64,000 nt of DNA from Acheta domesticus (taxonomy: Eukaryota; Arthropoda; Insecta; Orthoptera; Gryllidae), in the NCBI GenBank assembly GCA_031308135.1, contig JAHLJT010009419.1, positions 187,241,829-187,305,828 on the forward strand. The letters run 5' to 3'. This document shows positions 33,391 to 45,200 of this stretch, in pieces. The translations under genes and the position numbers were made by a program. The notes beneath the pieces were generated by a model that saw nothing but the letters and a program-made list of their open reading frames with translations, was not told the origin of the DNA and did no database searches. Position 1 is the first letter of the stretch. Each line of letters begins with the position of its first letter.

Positions 33391-36300
33391 TCACACAGCA
33401 TAATTTCCCAGAAATTTCCGCACTATTCCTGTCGTTGCAATCACCACTGCCTTCTGCATAAGTTTGTATATGTCTACTATCACTCCCAGATGTTGAAGGC
33501 TCCGCATCAAATTTCTAGGGATGACACCTGTGCTTGAGAGGATTACTGGAATAACTTCAACCTTTTCAACATACCATTGTTTCTTTATGGATTCAGTGAG
33601 TTCTGAGTACTTATTAATTTTTTCGGCGTATTTACTTTGCAGGTTGCTAGTATTTGGGATAGAGATATCTATCAGCGCGACATATTTCTCTCTCTTGTTA
33701 AAGACAGTCAGATCTGGTCTGTTGTTCATTACCGTCCGATCTGTTAAAATAGTTCTATCCCAATATAAACGCCATTCTTCGTTTTCCAGCACACTTACAG
33801 GTTGGTACTTAAAATAGGGCACTTTAGCTTCAGGGAGAAGTTGAAATTTCTCAGCCAACGTTTGGTGTAAAATCTTGGCCACTGCGTCATGCCGTTGCTT
33901 ATATTCTGTTCCACAGAAATGTGTGCATCCCGAAGTAACATGTTGGACTGATTCAACAGTTGGGCAACCATACCGACAGTACTCATTCTCCACACTTTCA
34001 TCTTTGACAATTAGCTTTAGGTAACTTCTTGTTGGGATCACTTGGTCCTGAATGGCCAGCATGAAACCTTCAGTTTCTGGGAAGATTTGTCCTGATATGA
34101 GCCAGAAGTTCGACGCTTTCATGTCGACATGCGCTTGACTCATCTCATGAGGGTGTCTTCCATGAAGAGATTTCGCCATCCATGAATCCAGCTTCTCACG
34201 ATCGCGACATGTGAAGTCAGCAACCTCTTGTCGTGACAACTCTAAAGGTGTAAATGTATCTGCTTCACAAATTGCTTTATGCAGACGTGATGTATTTGCT
34301 GCAGAAATGAAAAACTTTCTCATATTTGTCACTTGCTGACAAAGCTGATTGCCAATATCCACCAGTCCTCTCCCACCCATATTTCTCGGCAATGTAGTGC
34401 GTTCAACTGAAGACTTCGGGTGATGCATGCGCGCTTTTGTCATTAAAACTCTAACCTTACGTTGTAAGCTGTCAATATCGGTTTTGCTCCATTTAATAAT
34501 GCCAAAGGAGTAGTTCAAGACAGGAACAGCATAGGTGTTTATAGCCTTGATAATATTCCTTCCATTCAGTTTTGTTTTCAACACCTTCCGAATCCTTCGG
34601 TAAAATTCTTCAGAAAGTTCTTCCTTCATTTTACTTTGGTCAATACACCTTAGTTGTCTCATTCCCAGATATCTGTATGTTTCCTCACCAGATATTGCCT
34701 GTATCATCTGTCTGTCTTCAAGTTCAAAGGCTCTTCCTGCAGTTTTCCTTTCACAATATTTACTGTTCTACATTTGTCCAAGCCAAACTTCATCCGATAT
34801 CTCTTGAAAATGATTCTACAATTCTCAGAAGATGTTCAAGTTGAGTTTTCGTAGACCCAAACAACTTCAGGTCATCCATATACAAAAGATGATTTAAGCG
34901 GTACATCACAGTTGTTCCTACTTTAATTCCAAAGCCATAGTTTGTGGAATTCAACAGATTTGACAAGGGATTCATGCAGAGGACAAACCAGAGAGGGCTA
35001 AGTGAGTCTCCCTGGAAAATACCTCTTCGTACTCTAATCATTTCCGTTTCGATATAGTTAACGGGTGTACTCAGGATGACTTTTGTTTGCCATTTCAACA
35101 TCACATGCTTCAAGAACGAGATAACAGTTGAATTGATGTCGTAGATCTCAAGAATTTCTATCAGCCAAGTATGTGGAACTGAATCAAAGGCTTTCTTATA
35201 ATCAATATATGCCATATGCAGATTGCGGTGTTTTAGATAGGCCTGACCACATAGCACTGAATCAATTGTCAATTGTTCTTTACACCCCATGGACCCTTTG
35301 CTACAGCCTTTCTGCTGCACTGCAATGATATTATTGTTACTACAGTGAGAGTATATGCGTTGTGAAAGTAACGATGTGATGATTTTATACATCGTTGGCA
35401 AGCACGAGATAGGGCGATATTTTGTTGGATCTTCTTGATTTTGGAAGTCTTTTGGTATTAAATACGTAACACCCTGAGAAAGAAATTCTGGCATCTTATC
35501 TGGGTGCTGTAGAACATCGTTAATCAGCTCAGTTAGTTTTTGGTGGGTGCACCAGAACCTTTTATACCAGAAATTATGAATTTTATCTGGTCCTGGTGCT
35601 TTCCAGTTAAGCAAATTTTTTATTACTTCACTAACCTCTTCATTGGTAAATACTTGGTGTTGCATAGCAGTAAAGTTCTCACAGCGTTTCTTTTCTTCGC
35701 CAATCCAACTCGCCTTCAGGTCGCATTGCATCGGATTGGACAACTGATTACTCCAAAAATCACTCACTTCCTGCTGTGTTGGGTACAATCCCTCGTAATT
35801 TTCTTCCTCTTTTTTCCCCAGTTTTCGATAAAAGTTCTTTTCAGATCTTTCAAACAAAACATTATCTCTCTTCCTACTTCTGCTTGTCCTGTATCTAGAC
35901 AGCCTGTTTGTTAGGACTGATAGCTTCTGTTTCAGCGTATCAATACACTGTTGTACTGTCGTATTAGGCTCATCGTGGTGAGAGTGAGTGCTTGTTCTAT
36001 CCATAATACATTTCACTATCTTTTCCAGTTTTGTTGATCGAATACCGTCAGCATAACTAGTCATACGAGCAATATCACATCTCAGTCTTTCAATGTTTCC
36101 AACAAGACGTCTCTCCCAAGGTGGCATCAGCCGACCTCTTCGCTGTCTCCTTGTCGATTGTTCACAATCTACTCCCAACACTTTAACCACCGTTATTGCA
36201 GCACAGTAGATGACAAAATGGAGAGTTTGCAGATCCTGCGCTATTGCAACTTCTTCTGGCAAAACCTCGCGGTTCATGGTATCCAGAATTCGTGCCATTC

Positions 36301-36992
36301 GTCTTGAAGTGTTTATCTTAGGTATCACCGGTCTCATGACGGGACTGGTTCCCTCGAATTGAAACATAACTTCTTTCATTCCATTTTTTAGTGTCTTTGT
36401 CAGTCTTTCATCCCAGGTTGTTGGGGCATTTTTGTGAATATCTGGGTGAATCTGCGATCTGGGTTCCAAATCTTCCTCTTCATTAATTGTCAGCTCACGT
36501 GTAACTTCCATTTTTATAGTCTGAAGACGTATCTCAGGGATCAACTTGTTACGTAATATCACACGGTACTGATCAGCTACTCTCTGTTCAGTTACGGAAA
36601 AAGTCAGGGAAATACCGCATGAACTCTTTGTATAACTTCTGCCTGTATCCGGTCACATCTGTTTCAATTTTTGTGACCCGGTAATATATGCGCATTATTG
36701 TTTCGTTAACGGCCGTTGACCATTTCCTGCGCTGTGTCGGCAGTCCTGCTTGGGTGAGCGCTGGCTGCAGTACCTGCGCAGCACCTTCAGCAGGGGAGGC
36801 ATTAGTTGTAGTTTCGCTCCTTCCAGGCAGTCGCTCTTCGGGTAACCCGACCAGGGCCCGCCTGTTCAGCACCTGATCACCACCGGCTCGCACACTGTCA
36901 CCCCCAGCGGTGGCTCCAGGGGCGCCCCGACGCTCCTCGGGCAGCGGCAAGTTTTCCGAGGCTTTTCTTCTAGCACGAGTCTCCATCTTCAA
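33391..36992 (-). pseudogene. Reverse transcriptase/endonuclease ORF, broken by three frameshifts
   Basis: This encodes the single polyprotein that nicks target DNA and copies its own RNA by target-primed reverse transcription. The N-terminal part (36992-36600) is Pro/Ala/Gly-rich and ends in a Myb-like helix region starting RRKWSTAVNE (about 36731). Reverse transcriptase motifs follow: GPDKIHNFWYK, YRPISCLPTMYK, AYIDYKKAFDSVPH, GIFQGDSLSPL and the catalytic YMDD (34871-34882). A C-x3-C-x7-H-x4-C cluster lies at 33925-33978. The endonuclease core starts at RPDLTVF with ALIDISIP downstream (33657-33720). The ORF ends at 33391. Frame changes near 36600 (a T5 run), near 34795 and near 34735 each shift the frame, so the copy cannot make full-length protein. 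The apparent start at 36562 is internal. Confidence 0.92.
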
Positions 36993-37187
36993 ATCTCCAA
37001 TGGGTGCATTTTATTCCTTCTGCCAGGACCAACTGTAGTCTTACTGACACAGCCATGAGAGCCGCCGTTGACCACTTAATTGGTTCCTCCGCCGACTCCC
37101 TAGGTACAAGCCCAGTTGGTTAACCTGTACCATTCTGATAGGCCTTATTCTAGAATTACTTTCTAGCAGCCCTATCAGAACCCCCAT
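36993..37187 (-). other. Retrotransposon 5' UTR downstream of the ribozyme
   Basis: It joins the predicted ribozyme to the first ATG (36992). It contains an inverted pair, TTCTGATAGGGCTGC and GGCCTATCAGAA (minus strand, about 37183-37134), that would form a hairpin just after the ribozyme. HDV-like 5' structures in this family have been linked to internal translation initiation; that role here is inference. Confidence 0.5.
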
Positions 37188-37342
37188 CTCTCATCGGTTC
37201 GTCGAGAGTCCCGCCGAAGGGGCTGGTTACCACAACCTTGGGACACATTCGACTTAACAGGGCTCACCGCGTGAAGGTTGAGAGTGGAGTGGGTGCGAGA
37301 AGTTGTAGGATGTCTTAGGACACTTCACACCCCTTGAGCCCC
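37188..37342 (-). ncRNA. HDV-like self-cleaving ribozyme at the retrotransposon 5' end (predicted)
   Basis: Read on the minus strand from the first retrotransposon base. P1 is GGGGCTC (37342-37336) with GAGCCCT (37265-37259), seven pairs with a G.U wobble at the cleavage site. P2 is CTCTCA (37284-37279) with TGAGAG (37193-37188). P3 is ACC/GGT (37278-37276 and 37268-37266) around loop TTCACGC. P1.1 is AC/GT (37272-37271 and 37258-37257), and P4 is GTCGA/TCGAC (37253-37249 and 37205-37201). J4/2 contains CCGA (37197-37194), matching the CNRA consensus with the catalytic cytosine. The junctions P2-P3, P3-P1' and P1'-P1.1' have no spacer, as in HDV. J1/2 is long (51 bases). Family knowledge: R2, R4 and relatives use such ribozymes to free their 5' end. 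Activity is not shown here. Confidence 0.72.

Positions 37343-37394
<52 letters not shown>
37343..37394. repeat. (ATT)n, right side of the retrotransposon insertion
   Basis: About 17 ATT units directly abut the ribozyme 5' base at 37342. Together with 33228-33285 they flank the retrotransposon. Confidence 0.97.
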
Positions 37395-37616
37395 CTACGT
37401 GTGTTATATTAACCTAAAGGTGCTATTTAAGCTGCTGGATGGGAAATTACTCTTCAGATCTGTATCAAATAAATTTAAGACGAAAAATAAAAGTTCACGG
37501 ATAATGATTTAAGGATCAAAGCAGGCCTACATACATTCTTTGCTCTAACCAACATGCTGCCATTTTGCGCAACTTGAAAATGAAGCGTCGCCACACTCTT
37601 ATTTTTTAATTGTTTT

Positions 37617-38014
37617 ATGATTCCGGGCTTGTCAGCTGCTATGTCCATTAGTCCCGTAAGTGTACTCGTGCCTGCTTTTTCCTCGGGAGGTGACAGTAAT
37701 CATTTCCCTCTGGATGGCGAGATCCGGCGTCGACCTCATTCGGCTCGCGGGGATTCTCCCCAACTAGGTGCCTTCCACTAGCATGGCACCTCCCCAGCGG
37801 GGACCAGCTCTAAGCTCCTCATTGATCTCCAGCCAAGTGTGGTAGTGTAGTGCATGTGAGTGCGCGTGTAAGTAAAGGGTGAGGTCAGGACAAGGAAGAG
37901 GAAAGGAAGAAGGAGACAAAGGCTGTCCGTGGCCCATTTGTTAAGGTACTGGTGAGATCGGAGAAACCATGGAAAAATACCAATCGTAGTAGCTGACCGC
38001 TATAACTCTCCTCC
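37617..38014 (-). mobile_element. SINE A copy nested in the TIR element, head missing
   Basis: Antisense orientation: family tail (ATTCCGGGCTTGTCAGCTGC, ATTAGTCCCGTAAGTGTA), GGCGTCGACC, GACCAGCTCTAAGCTCC, GTGTGGTAGTGTAGTGCATG, CGTGGCCCATTTGTTAAGG and GGAGAAACCATGGAAAA. It stops at CTCTCCTCCA, so the tRNA head is absent. It inserted after the host DNA element. Confidence 0.8.
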
Positions 38015-39135
38015 ATTATTTCTAGAGTATACTGCGCTTCGAAGTAGGGATTGCTAGACACATTCAAAATTCGGTTTGATTGTACGAAGTTATTTTTACA
38101 CATAAACGATAATTTACTAAGTGCGGGATATTCGCACAAGTAGACGTAGTCCTTAGTACTTAACAATAACACTATTGAAAATTGAATAAAAATATTATGA
38201 ATTTTCTCTCGATCCTTCAGTCCCTGCACAAATTATTTCGATATTGGAACTTCTTATCCTTATACTTCCTCACGTATACACTCATGTCTTTCTTGTGACA
38301 CCCTCATTAATCACGCTAGCCTAAATCATCAAAACATTAATTAAGTCTTAATAAAACAGTTCCAATTGTTATAAATGTTCTATTTATTCCACGAAAAAGT
38401 CTGTTCTTTCGTGATAGAATTAAATAAAATAATGAAATTATTGAATTTTATGTTAAATTTTGATTATACACTGGCAATGCACTGACATAAGCTGGAAAAT
38501 GAGCAGAACGGTAACCTTACTTAACGAACAGTGGTAATGATTTGTTTTCTAATACAGTTGCCGGCATCGATGCATTTGAAATCTAAAGGACATTGGCATC
38601 TCAGATACTTGTTTATTTACACTAGTAAATCGTGAAGGCAGGATACGCTACATTGATAATAAAAAGAAGGAATTGCGACGTAGTATGACGTAAAACGTAT
38701 CTCATATACCTTGAAAGACGTTACCTAATTTCCCTAACATCTTAAAGAAGAGGAGAATTCACGCGCACACTTTCTTGTGTTCGTTAATATTTCGAAATCT
38801 TTGAGCAAATTAGCCGTGTACCGGAATATTTTGAAATATAATATTCTATTAATTGAGTTTTAACTCATTTCTATAGTACAATTTACACATTCAGTAATTT
38901 GAGGTGAAAGTTGTGCTATATCTGCTACAATATAGTTTTCTCAGGATATTTTGTTTTCTTTTTCTTGACGTCGTAGGGAAACTTATTTTCAAAATGCGTC
39001 TCGTTACATTACAATACAGATGAACTCATTTCCTTTCTTGTCTAATAGATGATTGTCAAAGAAATGGGGCAACGCAGTTAATTCTCTAGTATTGAATATT
39101 TTTCTTCACAACAGTTAGTCTGCGCGGAACAATCA
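38015..39135. other. Interior of the TIR element, no transposase
   Basis: AT-rich with frames under 115 codons, none resembling a transposase. It supports a non-autonomous element. Confidence 0.55.
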
Positions 39136-39305
39136 GATGGCAGCATATTGGTTAGAGCAAAGAATGTATGTAGGCCTGCTTTGATCCTTAAATCATTATC
39201 CGTGAGCTTTATTTTTTCGTCTTAAATTTATTTGATACAGATCTGAAGAGTAATTTCCCATCCAGCAGCTTAAATAGCACCTTTAGGTTAATATAACACA
39301 CGTAG

Positions 39306-39347
39306 ATAATAATAATAATATTAATAATAATAATAATAATAATAATA
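39306..39347. repeat. (TAA)n in the right inverted repeat: empty retrotransposon site
   Basis: TAA units with one ATTAA interruption sit between the inverted repeat segments that, on the left side, flank the retrotransposon. This is the paralogous pre-insertion site. Confidence 0.93.
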
Positions 39348-39493
39348 CAGCTGACATACTGGATTTTATGTCCACGGTTTCTTATATAACTGTACAAAAC
39401 CGTGATATTTTCTTAGAGGATTTGTAAATAAACTCGTCTCTCGCGAATCGTCGAATCTCGCGAGTCGTCTCTCGCGAATCTCTGTCGTTTGTC

Positions 39494-41780
39494 GCATGTC
39501 TCTATAATGCTGAATAAACCTTTATTGAAAATTTGTTTTCAACATAAATTGTATTATTATTTTGTTTGATATTCTGTAGGTTCATTAGAAGTACCTTTAC
39601 ACATTTTTAAACAAAAAAAACACGTTTCATTAACAAGTGTCCTTAATAGAAAGGATAAACAAAGGGGGAGGAGAAAGGATGCGGTTTAAAATGCGATAGT
39701 TCTCGCACGGGTACGCTAGTTATTATTATTGCTGTTGTTTTACTGTTGTTATTGATCCATCCTTTGGCACCCAATTTAAGACCAGACTTTCTCATAATTT
39801 GTTAAGGTACTATCTAGTTATTCGTGTTAAAAATATTTATCCCATTAATTTATTTTAAAATTTATTCTAAATATTGTTTTTAAGTTTCGTTTACACAAGC
39901 GTATCAATAGGTTTTATGTCCTTTATCATGACTACTTAGGCCGTCTCCTTAATATTAATTTTCACCTATTTAATTACTAATTAATTTGTTTCTTTACAAG
40001 GGAAGTGTTTTGTTGTAGAAATGTGTAATTTTTTGGTTGAAGTATTATTTTGTTGTTAGAAAGCGCCTTGTTTGGTTTGTGAGTGTTATGTTGTCATTTA
40101 ACTGCTTGTTTGAGTTTGACGTGACACATTTTTGAGAATCCTTACACTATTTACTAGCAAATATTGTGCGTTGCTGTGTCAAAATGCAAACAATCCGGAA
40201 TCCGGATCCCGATCAAACCAGTGGAAAAAATATTCGTTGACACTTTCATACCGTACTGTACATATTTATTTTAAACCACCCTGTGAAAATCGTGTTACAT
40301 TAATCGTAAGTCAGAATAGTTTTTTGGAAACGTTGAGTGTCTAGTTTTAGAAATAAAAGGAGCTTTCCTTTACCGATAAAATAGTAGTACGCCTTTGATT
40401 GTGTAATGATATGACATTTGACATGATGGATGAAATTTATGGAAATAAACTCTCTAGTCGACAGTGCTCAAAATTGATAATCAGTAATAGATAACACTAA
40501 TCAGACATATTCAACTAAATTATTCTCACCTCAGTATTTTATTAGTGAATTTGCTTGTTTTTTTGAACAACAAATAATTAAATATTTAACTTTTACTATC
40601 AATTCGGCCTTCAGTTTTGGGAATGTGAAAAAATTATGTTTGTTTAGAATAATAGAATTTCACATTTTTATTTTAATCTATAAGAAAATGTAATATGAAA
40701 CATATTCATTGTATTTTTTTTTACGAGAATGTTCATGTATCTTTTGTTGGGGAACGTTATTAATCAATGGCTCAGATAAACAAGCTACCGTATCCAATTG
40801 TTGCTAATTTTCTTGAAAAAGGTAGAAATACGTATTTTTGCCGAGTTCAAAAGTTGCATGTGAAACACATTTCACCGAGGGTAATATATCCATTTTTTTG
40901 GATCTGAATGCATATTATTGAGAATTTAGGAGTTAATTTTAACGAGAGTTATATTCGACTTGCGTTATGCTTTTCGTTTCATTCCTTTAACTGACTATAT
41001 TGTTTCTTCCCTGCATATTCTTACTTCAGTACTACTCGCTGGTGCTCGTACTACAGTATATGCTTCATGACACAGAACTCATACTGTTTTTCTAATGTGT
41101 CTATAATATAGTTTTTAAAAGGTGTACTTACTGTTTTTCTATTGTGTCTACGAAAATATTAAAATGCTGTTTCTCTCTTCAAAATATTTAAAATATTGTT
41201 GAGATTTTTTGACATATATACGAAAACAAGTTTGAAATTAAGAAGTTTAGACAGAAGTTACAATAACAGGTTCGGAAATTTGAAAGAAAATACAGAAAGA
41301 TAAAAAAATGAGGCTTTCAAAATAGCGTTTTTCCTTGAATTACCTAACAATTTAGAGAAAACGATAATTGATTTATCTAGTGGGTAAAATAAATAACTTT
41401 ATGAAAACAAGCTTTGTGAAAGCAGACTCAGTACTGTCAAATATTACAATTTTGATAACAGTTCACTCCAAATATGTTTCGAAAGAATGAAAGAGACTGA
41501 GGACTTAATAAATACCTTCGCCAAAGGACAATGTAAATCCTAGTTGCCACTTTATAACCACACAGGAAGTACATACAGGAATTTGATTCTCGAGCAACCT
41601 TCTCTTGACTCCGCAGATCACTCAAGTGTGTAACATCTGTTTGACACTTTGTATGGCAAAGACCAATATTGATTATCCCTCGCAGATAATCACTTCAAAG
41701 GAAAATGAAGGGAACGCCATCAGTTTCCGAAGCTGATGGTAGTGTTGTAATTTACCTGACGTGCCATTAGCATTCCGTCT
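39494..41780. other. AT-rich DNA, no gene seen
   Basis: Frames are under 75 codons and no repeat family is recognised. An AATAAACCTTTATTGAAAAT motif near 39513 borders the TIR element. Confidence 0.5.
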
Positions 41781-41784
41781 AAAT

Positions 41785-42225
41785 AATTGCCGATATTAAA
41801 AGCATCTATTATCATATTTATTGAATAAACTATCTCGCACCACATTAGTTTCAAGCGGTTTCAGTCGACGAGGTACTCAATCGAGGAAATGGGATTTCAT
41901 CAACCTCTCAGAATTTCATTCGCAAACGGTGCTTTGTTTGCTCGCTGTTTATAGTTTCCCCCTCTCTTTTTTGACGTCTCTGTACTTGCCATTCATAGTG
42001 ATCGCCTTTTTGACTCTTTAATGAGCATCGGTAGCATTGAGATAGCCCCAAGCGCGTTCACCCGCTGAATGCATTTTGTTTGGGATCGCGCATATCGGGC
42101 TACGCTTTATTGCCGACAGCTGTGCTGCAACGCTCGATGAGCTCATAAATATGATTGCCTGCACGCACTCTGCACGCTACATGCACCTGGACCTGTTTGC
42201 GGTGGTCGGCGGGGAAAAAGTAGCG
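41785..42225. promoter_or_regulatory. Candidate conserved noncoding element
   Basis: Unique moderate-GC sequence in an AT-rich background. It holds AAATGGGATTTCATCAACC, TACGCTTTATTGCCGACAGC and CTCATAAATATGATTGCC (about 42142-42159). These resemble Hox/Cdx-type TTTATTG and CATAAAT sites and POU-type ATGATT sites. No array is adjacent and no coding frame is convincing. Motif assignment is by eye. Confidence 0.35.
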
Positions 42226-42229
42226 ACTA

Positions 42230-45200
42230 CATGAGAAGATGTGTTTTATTGAAATTGTGATAACGTGGAAAATGTGAGGAACTGGGAGAATGAGACAAAG
42301 TTCTAAACAATGTAGCCTAAACTTGTTACAGCAGCATGCAAAACAAGAGACTTACGGTTTCACAGTAGCCTTTGTGAACTCGAATAAATTCGGACATCGG
42401 ATTTTTATAGTTTCTAAAGTTATGTCTGTATTGATTTTTGTAGTACTACTGCGTGTGCGGCGTATTATACAGCAACAACAGGGTGCATTGTCAATGCTAA
42501 GAAGCAATTTTACTTATTAAGAGTTGAAAAGATTATGCTCTCATTAAGAAGTATCTTTTTATTATTATTTATCGTATACAGGCATATATTTGATACTTAT
42601 CTAAGCAGTACACATACTACCAAATTAAAGATAAAATATAAAAACTAATAAAAGAAAGATAATGTCTACTTCTACACTTGAACTACAATAAAATTTTAAA
42701 TGCAAATCTTTTAAAACTCTGTTGTCTCTGCTCTCTGGGCGTCAATCGTCTCTGGGTGTAAATATAAAAAGTACAACAAAAAACGTATTTGCAAACACGT
42801 AACACATCCATTTTCTCTCCTGTACTTTCTCCTCATTTAACAAACTTCCCTTAAAACACCCTTTTAATCAGATTATTCTCTGCATTCTCATTACTGTAGG
42901 TTGAGGGATGAGAATTCTGCGTCAGGTATTTGATTATGGTACGTTTGCAGTGGTCAGCTACTGTGCATCTCACTTGAATCTTAGTACTTTGAGTAGGCAA
43001 CGAGCCCATCATCTGTTCGGTCGAGCAAGTTGTAGAAAACCGCCTTATCTGCGGAAAAGCGGCCAATTCGTAGTGAAGAAAGAACAACACGTGCTTAGTT
43101 TATATAAACAAATAAGATTATGTGGTAGTTTAAGGTGTAATAAAGTATGTTCTGAAGTGGTGTACTTCACTCATTTTAAGCTAAGATTGGAGATGCGACC
43201 AATTTGAAATAGCAGATTAATTTATATTTTGAATGACGAATGAAGATGTAAAATGATATAAACACCATCTCATTTTTACCATCCTTCTTCACCACTGTCT
43301 TTCGTCATTTCATACATGACAAGAGAAGTATCAATTCTCCGTACTGAGTGCCAACATTCTGTTATGGATGCGGAACTCAATGGAAAAAAGGTTCTTGGTT
43401 GAAGTGAAACACGCTACTCTCATTCAACAACTTGTGTCAATGTCTGCCCAATTGAACACCGGACTTTGGTTTACTCGGACACGGGATCGCATTGAACATT
43501 TTGTATTGGGACTACGAACGAGCAGAGTTACCAACTAATTTTGATCACATTCACAGAGCCGTCACAACTACGACACGTCGTATTGATCAATTCTTCGCTG
43601 AGCAAATATAGGAGATCTGATTGGGATTGAGAATTGTCAGAGGAATTAATTCTGTCTGGCGTTCAGCCAGGGTTATTTTACAATCCCGCATGTTCATAAT
43701 GGCCATTGTGGATTTGTTGCCTTTTGACAATTCACGCTCCCCAACTCGCATAGAACCTGCACTTTGAGGTTTTACGAGCAGTACGGTAACCATTCTTCCA
43801 TCTACCCTTTGGATTATTTTACGTTCGTACGGAAAGGCATCGTTCCTACGTTTACGTTGCATCACTAGGCTTAGCCAACGGGGTATGTAATATGTTGAAC
43901 TTTTGCACACGAATTCGTAAATTGTAAAAATTGCTACTCGTACATGCTCGATTTCAATTAGATTTCCGATGAATAGACGTTGTAATGGAGATTTTTGTTA
44001 ATGAGAAATTGAGTTATTGATGTTAGCAGTATGTTTTACTTCCTCTAATACTTCTTACATTCGTGCACAGAAAATTATGTAATGCTTCGGCTAAAACGAC
44101 GATTTCTCGGCACACGAAGTTGTGTTGTTGGTTCCTAATATCAAAAAGATGATAATTATTATTCATAAGCATAGTAAATTACTTCATCTAACACGTTGAG
44201 TAGACAAAATTCATGTTCTGTGGGTCATTGTTGCCGAAAAATTGGTTTAAGTGAAACTTCTGCCACCCGTTTGAGAATAACGCTAGGAGCTAAACCGTAC
44301 GCAGGATTTTCACCAAAATTGATATTACCTGATCGATGTAGCTGATGTGTCGACCCCTTGGGATTCATGACGGATGGTTTAGCTTTGGACGGATACTTTA
44401 CATGAAGTCCCAACGAGAATTTTCAAAATTTTCTAAAACAATGGCTTCAATTTTTTCTTCATTTACTCTCAGATAGGACAAACCACATTAATAAAAATGC
44501 CGTTGGTTTCTTTTGCTTTGAATTTTCTAAATTTTCGAAAATTGCAAAAGACACATTTTTGGCATCTTTCTATAGGTACCGTATTTAATACAGAGGTATT
44601 GTTTCTTATGAAATCTTTTCTTCAAAATTAAATCATTAAATAGATTCAAGTAGTACAATTTTTTCAAAATATGAAGAGTTTTCCGGCAATATTGAGGGGA
44701 AATAAAGACAATTTTAAAAACAAGTTTTCCTGAAAAATGCCTAAAATTTTTTCTTTAAATTTTTTCACGGATAATGCATTGAATAACATGAACAAAACGT
44801 TAATTTGATGTAATCATTTAATACTTTAAAAATTTACAAAATGTATGTTCAAAAAGTATTATTATATACGTAAACGTGAAAAATAATACGAGAAAGTATG
44901 TGCTGGTGTAGAAGCACTAATTCCTTGAATGAAGTAGCCATGTTAATGTGTGGGAATAGGCGCACGATTTCGTGAGAACAGAGTGTGATAAACAACTTAC
45001 CACATTGCTATCTTACCACTCTATACATCATCAAATTACACTTCCCTCTACACAATCAGTTTTTTTACGTAAGTATAATAGTAATAAATAGGTGGTTCCC
45101 GTGTATTTCTTACTTCTCGTCAAATACTTCTCGTAAAATCGTCAAATACGTCTGGTACAAAGTTGACGAAAGTTACTCAAAGCCACACAGGGACAAAATT

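Larger units (their letters stand above)
33286..37342 (-). mobile_element. Dong/R4-type non-LTR retrotransposon in (TAA)n
   Basis: A 4.06-kb minus-strand element with one ORF. The 5' UTR begins exactly where the TAA array ends (37342), and the 3' end (GAGGAAAATAAAGAAAA on the minus strand) runs into TAA repeats. The ORF carries a reverse transcriptase and a C-terminal restriction-like endonuclease, as in the R2/R4/Dong group. Bombyx Dong is known from TAA repeats, so the target choice fits the family. The right inverted repeat of the host element supplies the empty site (39306-39347). Confidence 0.9.
33079..39493. mobile_element. Non-autonomous DNA element with about 350-base inverted repeats, hosting nested insertions
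   Basis: The left inverted repeat is 33079-33227 plus 37395-37565. The right is 39136-39305 plus 39348-39493 in reverse complement, with only scattered mismatches. Outer ends read GACAAACGACAGAGATTCGC inward and contain three spaced TTCGCGAGAGACGA-type motifs. Each inverted repeat carries a (TAA)n microsatellite at the same place. In the left copy a retrotransposon sits there. The internal region (37566-39135) holds a SINE A and AT-rich DNA with no transposase. I could not identify a target duplication, so the superfamily is open. Confidence 0.8.

Noticed and set aside
36562..36592. Independent start of the RT protein at 36562
   Set aside because: The reading upstream in the same frame continues the family sequence; the apparent start results from the frameshift near 36600.
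43280..43620. Coding relic resembling a transposase or conserved exon
   Set aside because: A readable stretch (WDYERAELPTNFDHIH) exists but is short and follows an in-frame stop, and I could not tie it to a family.
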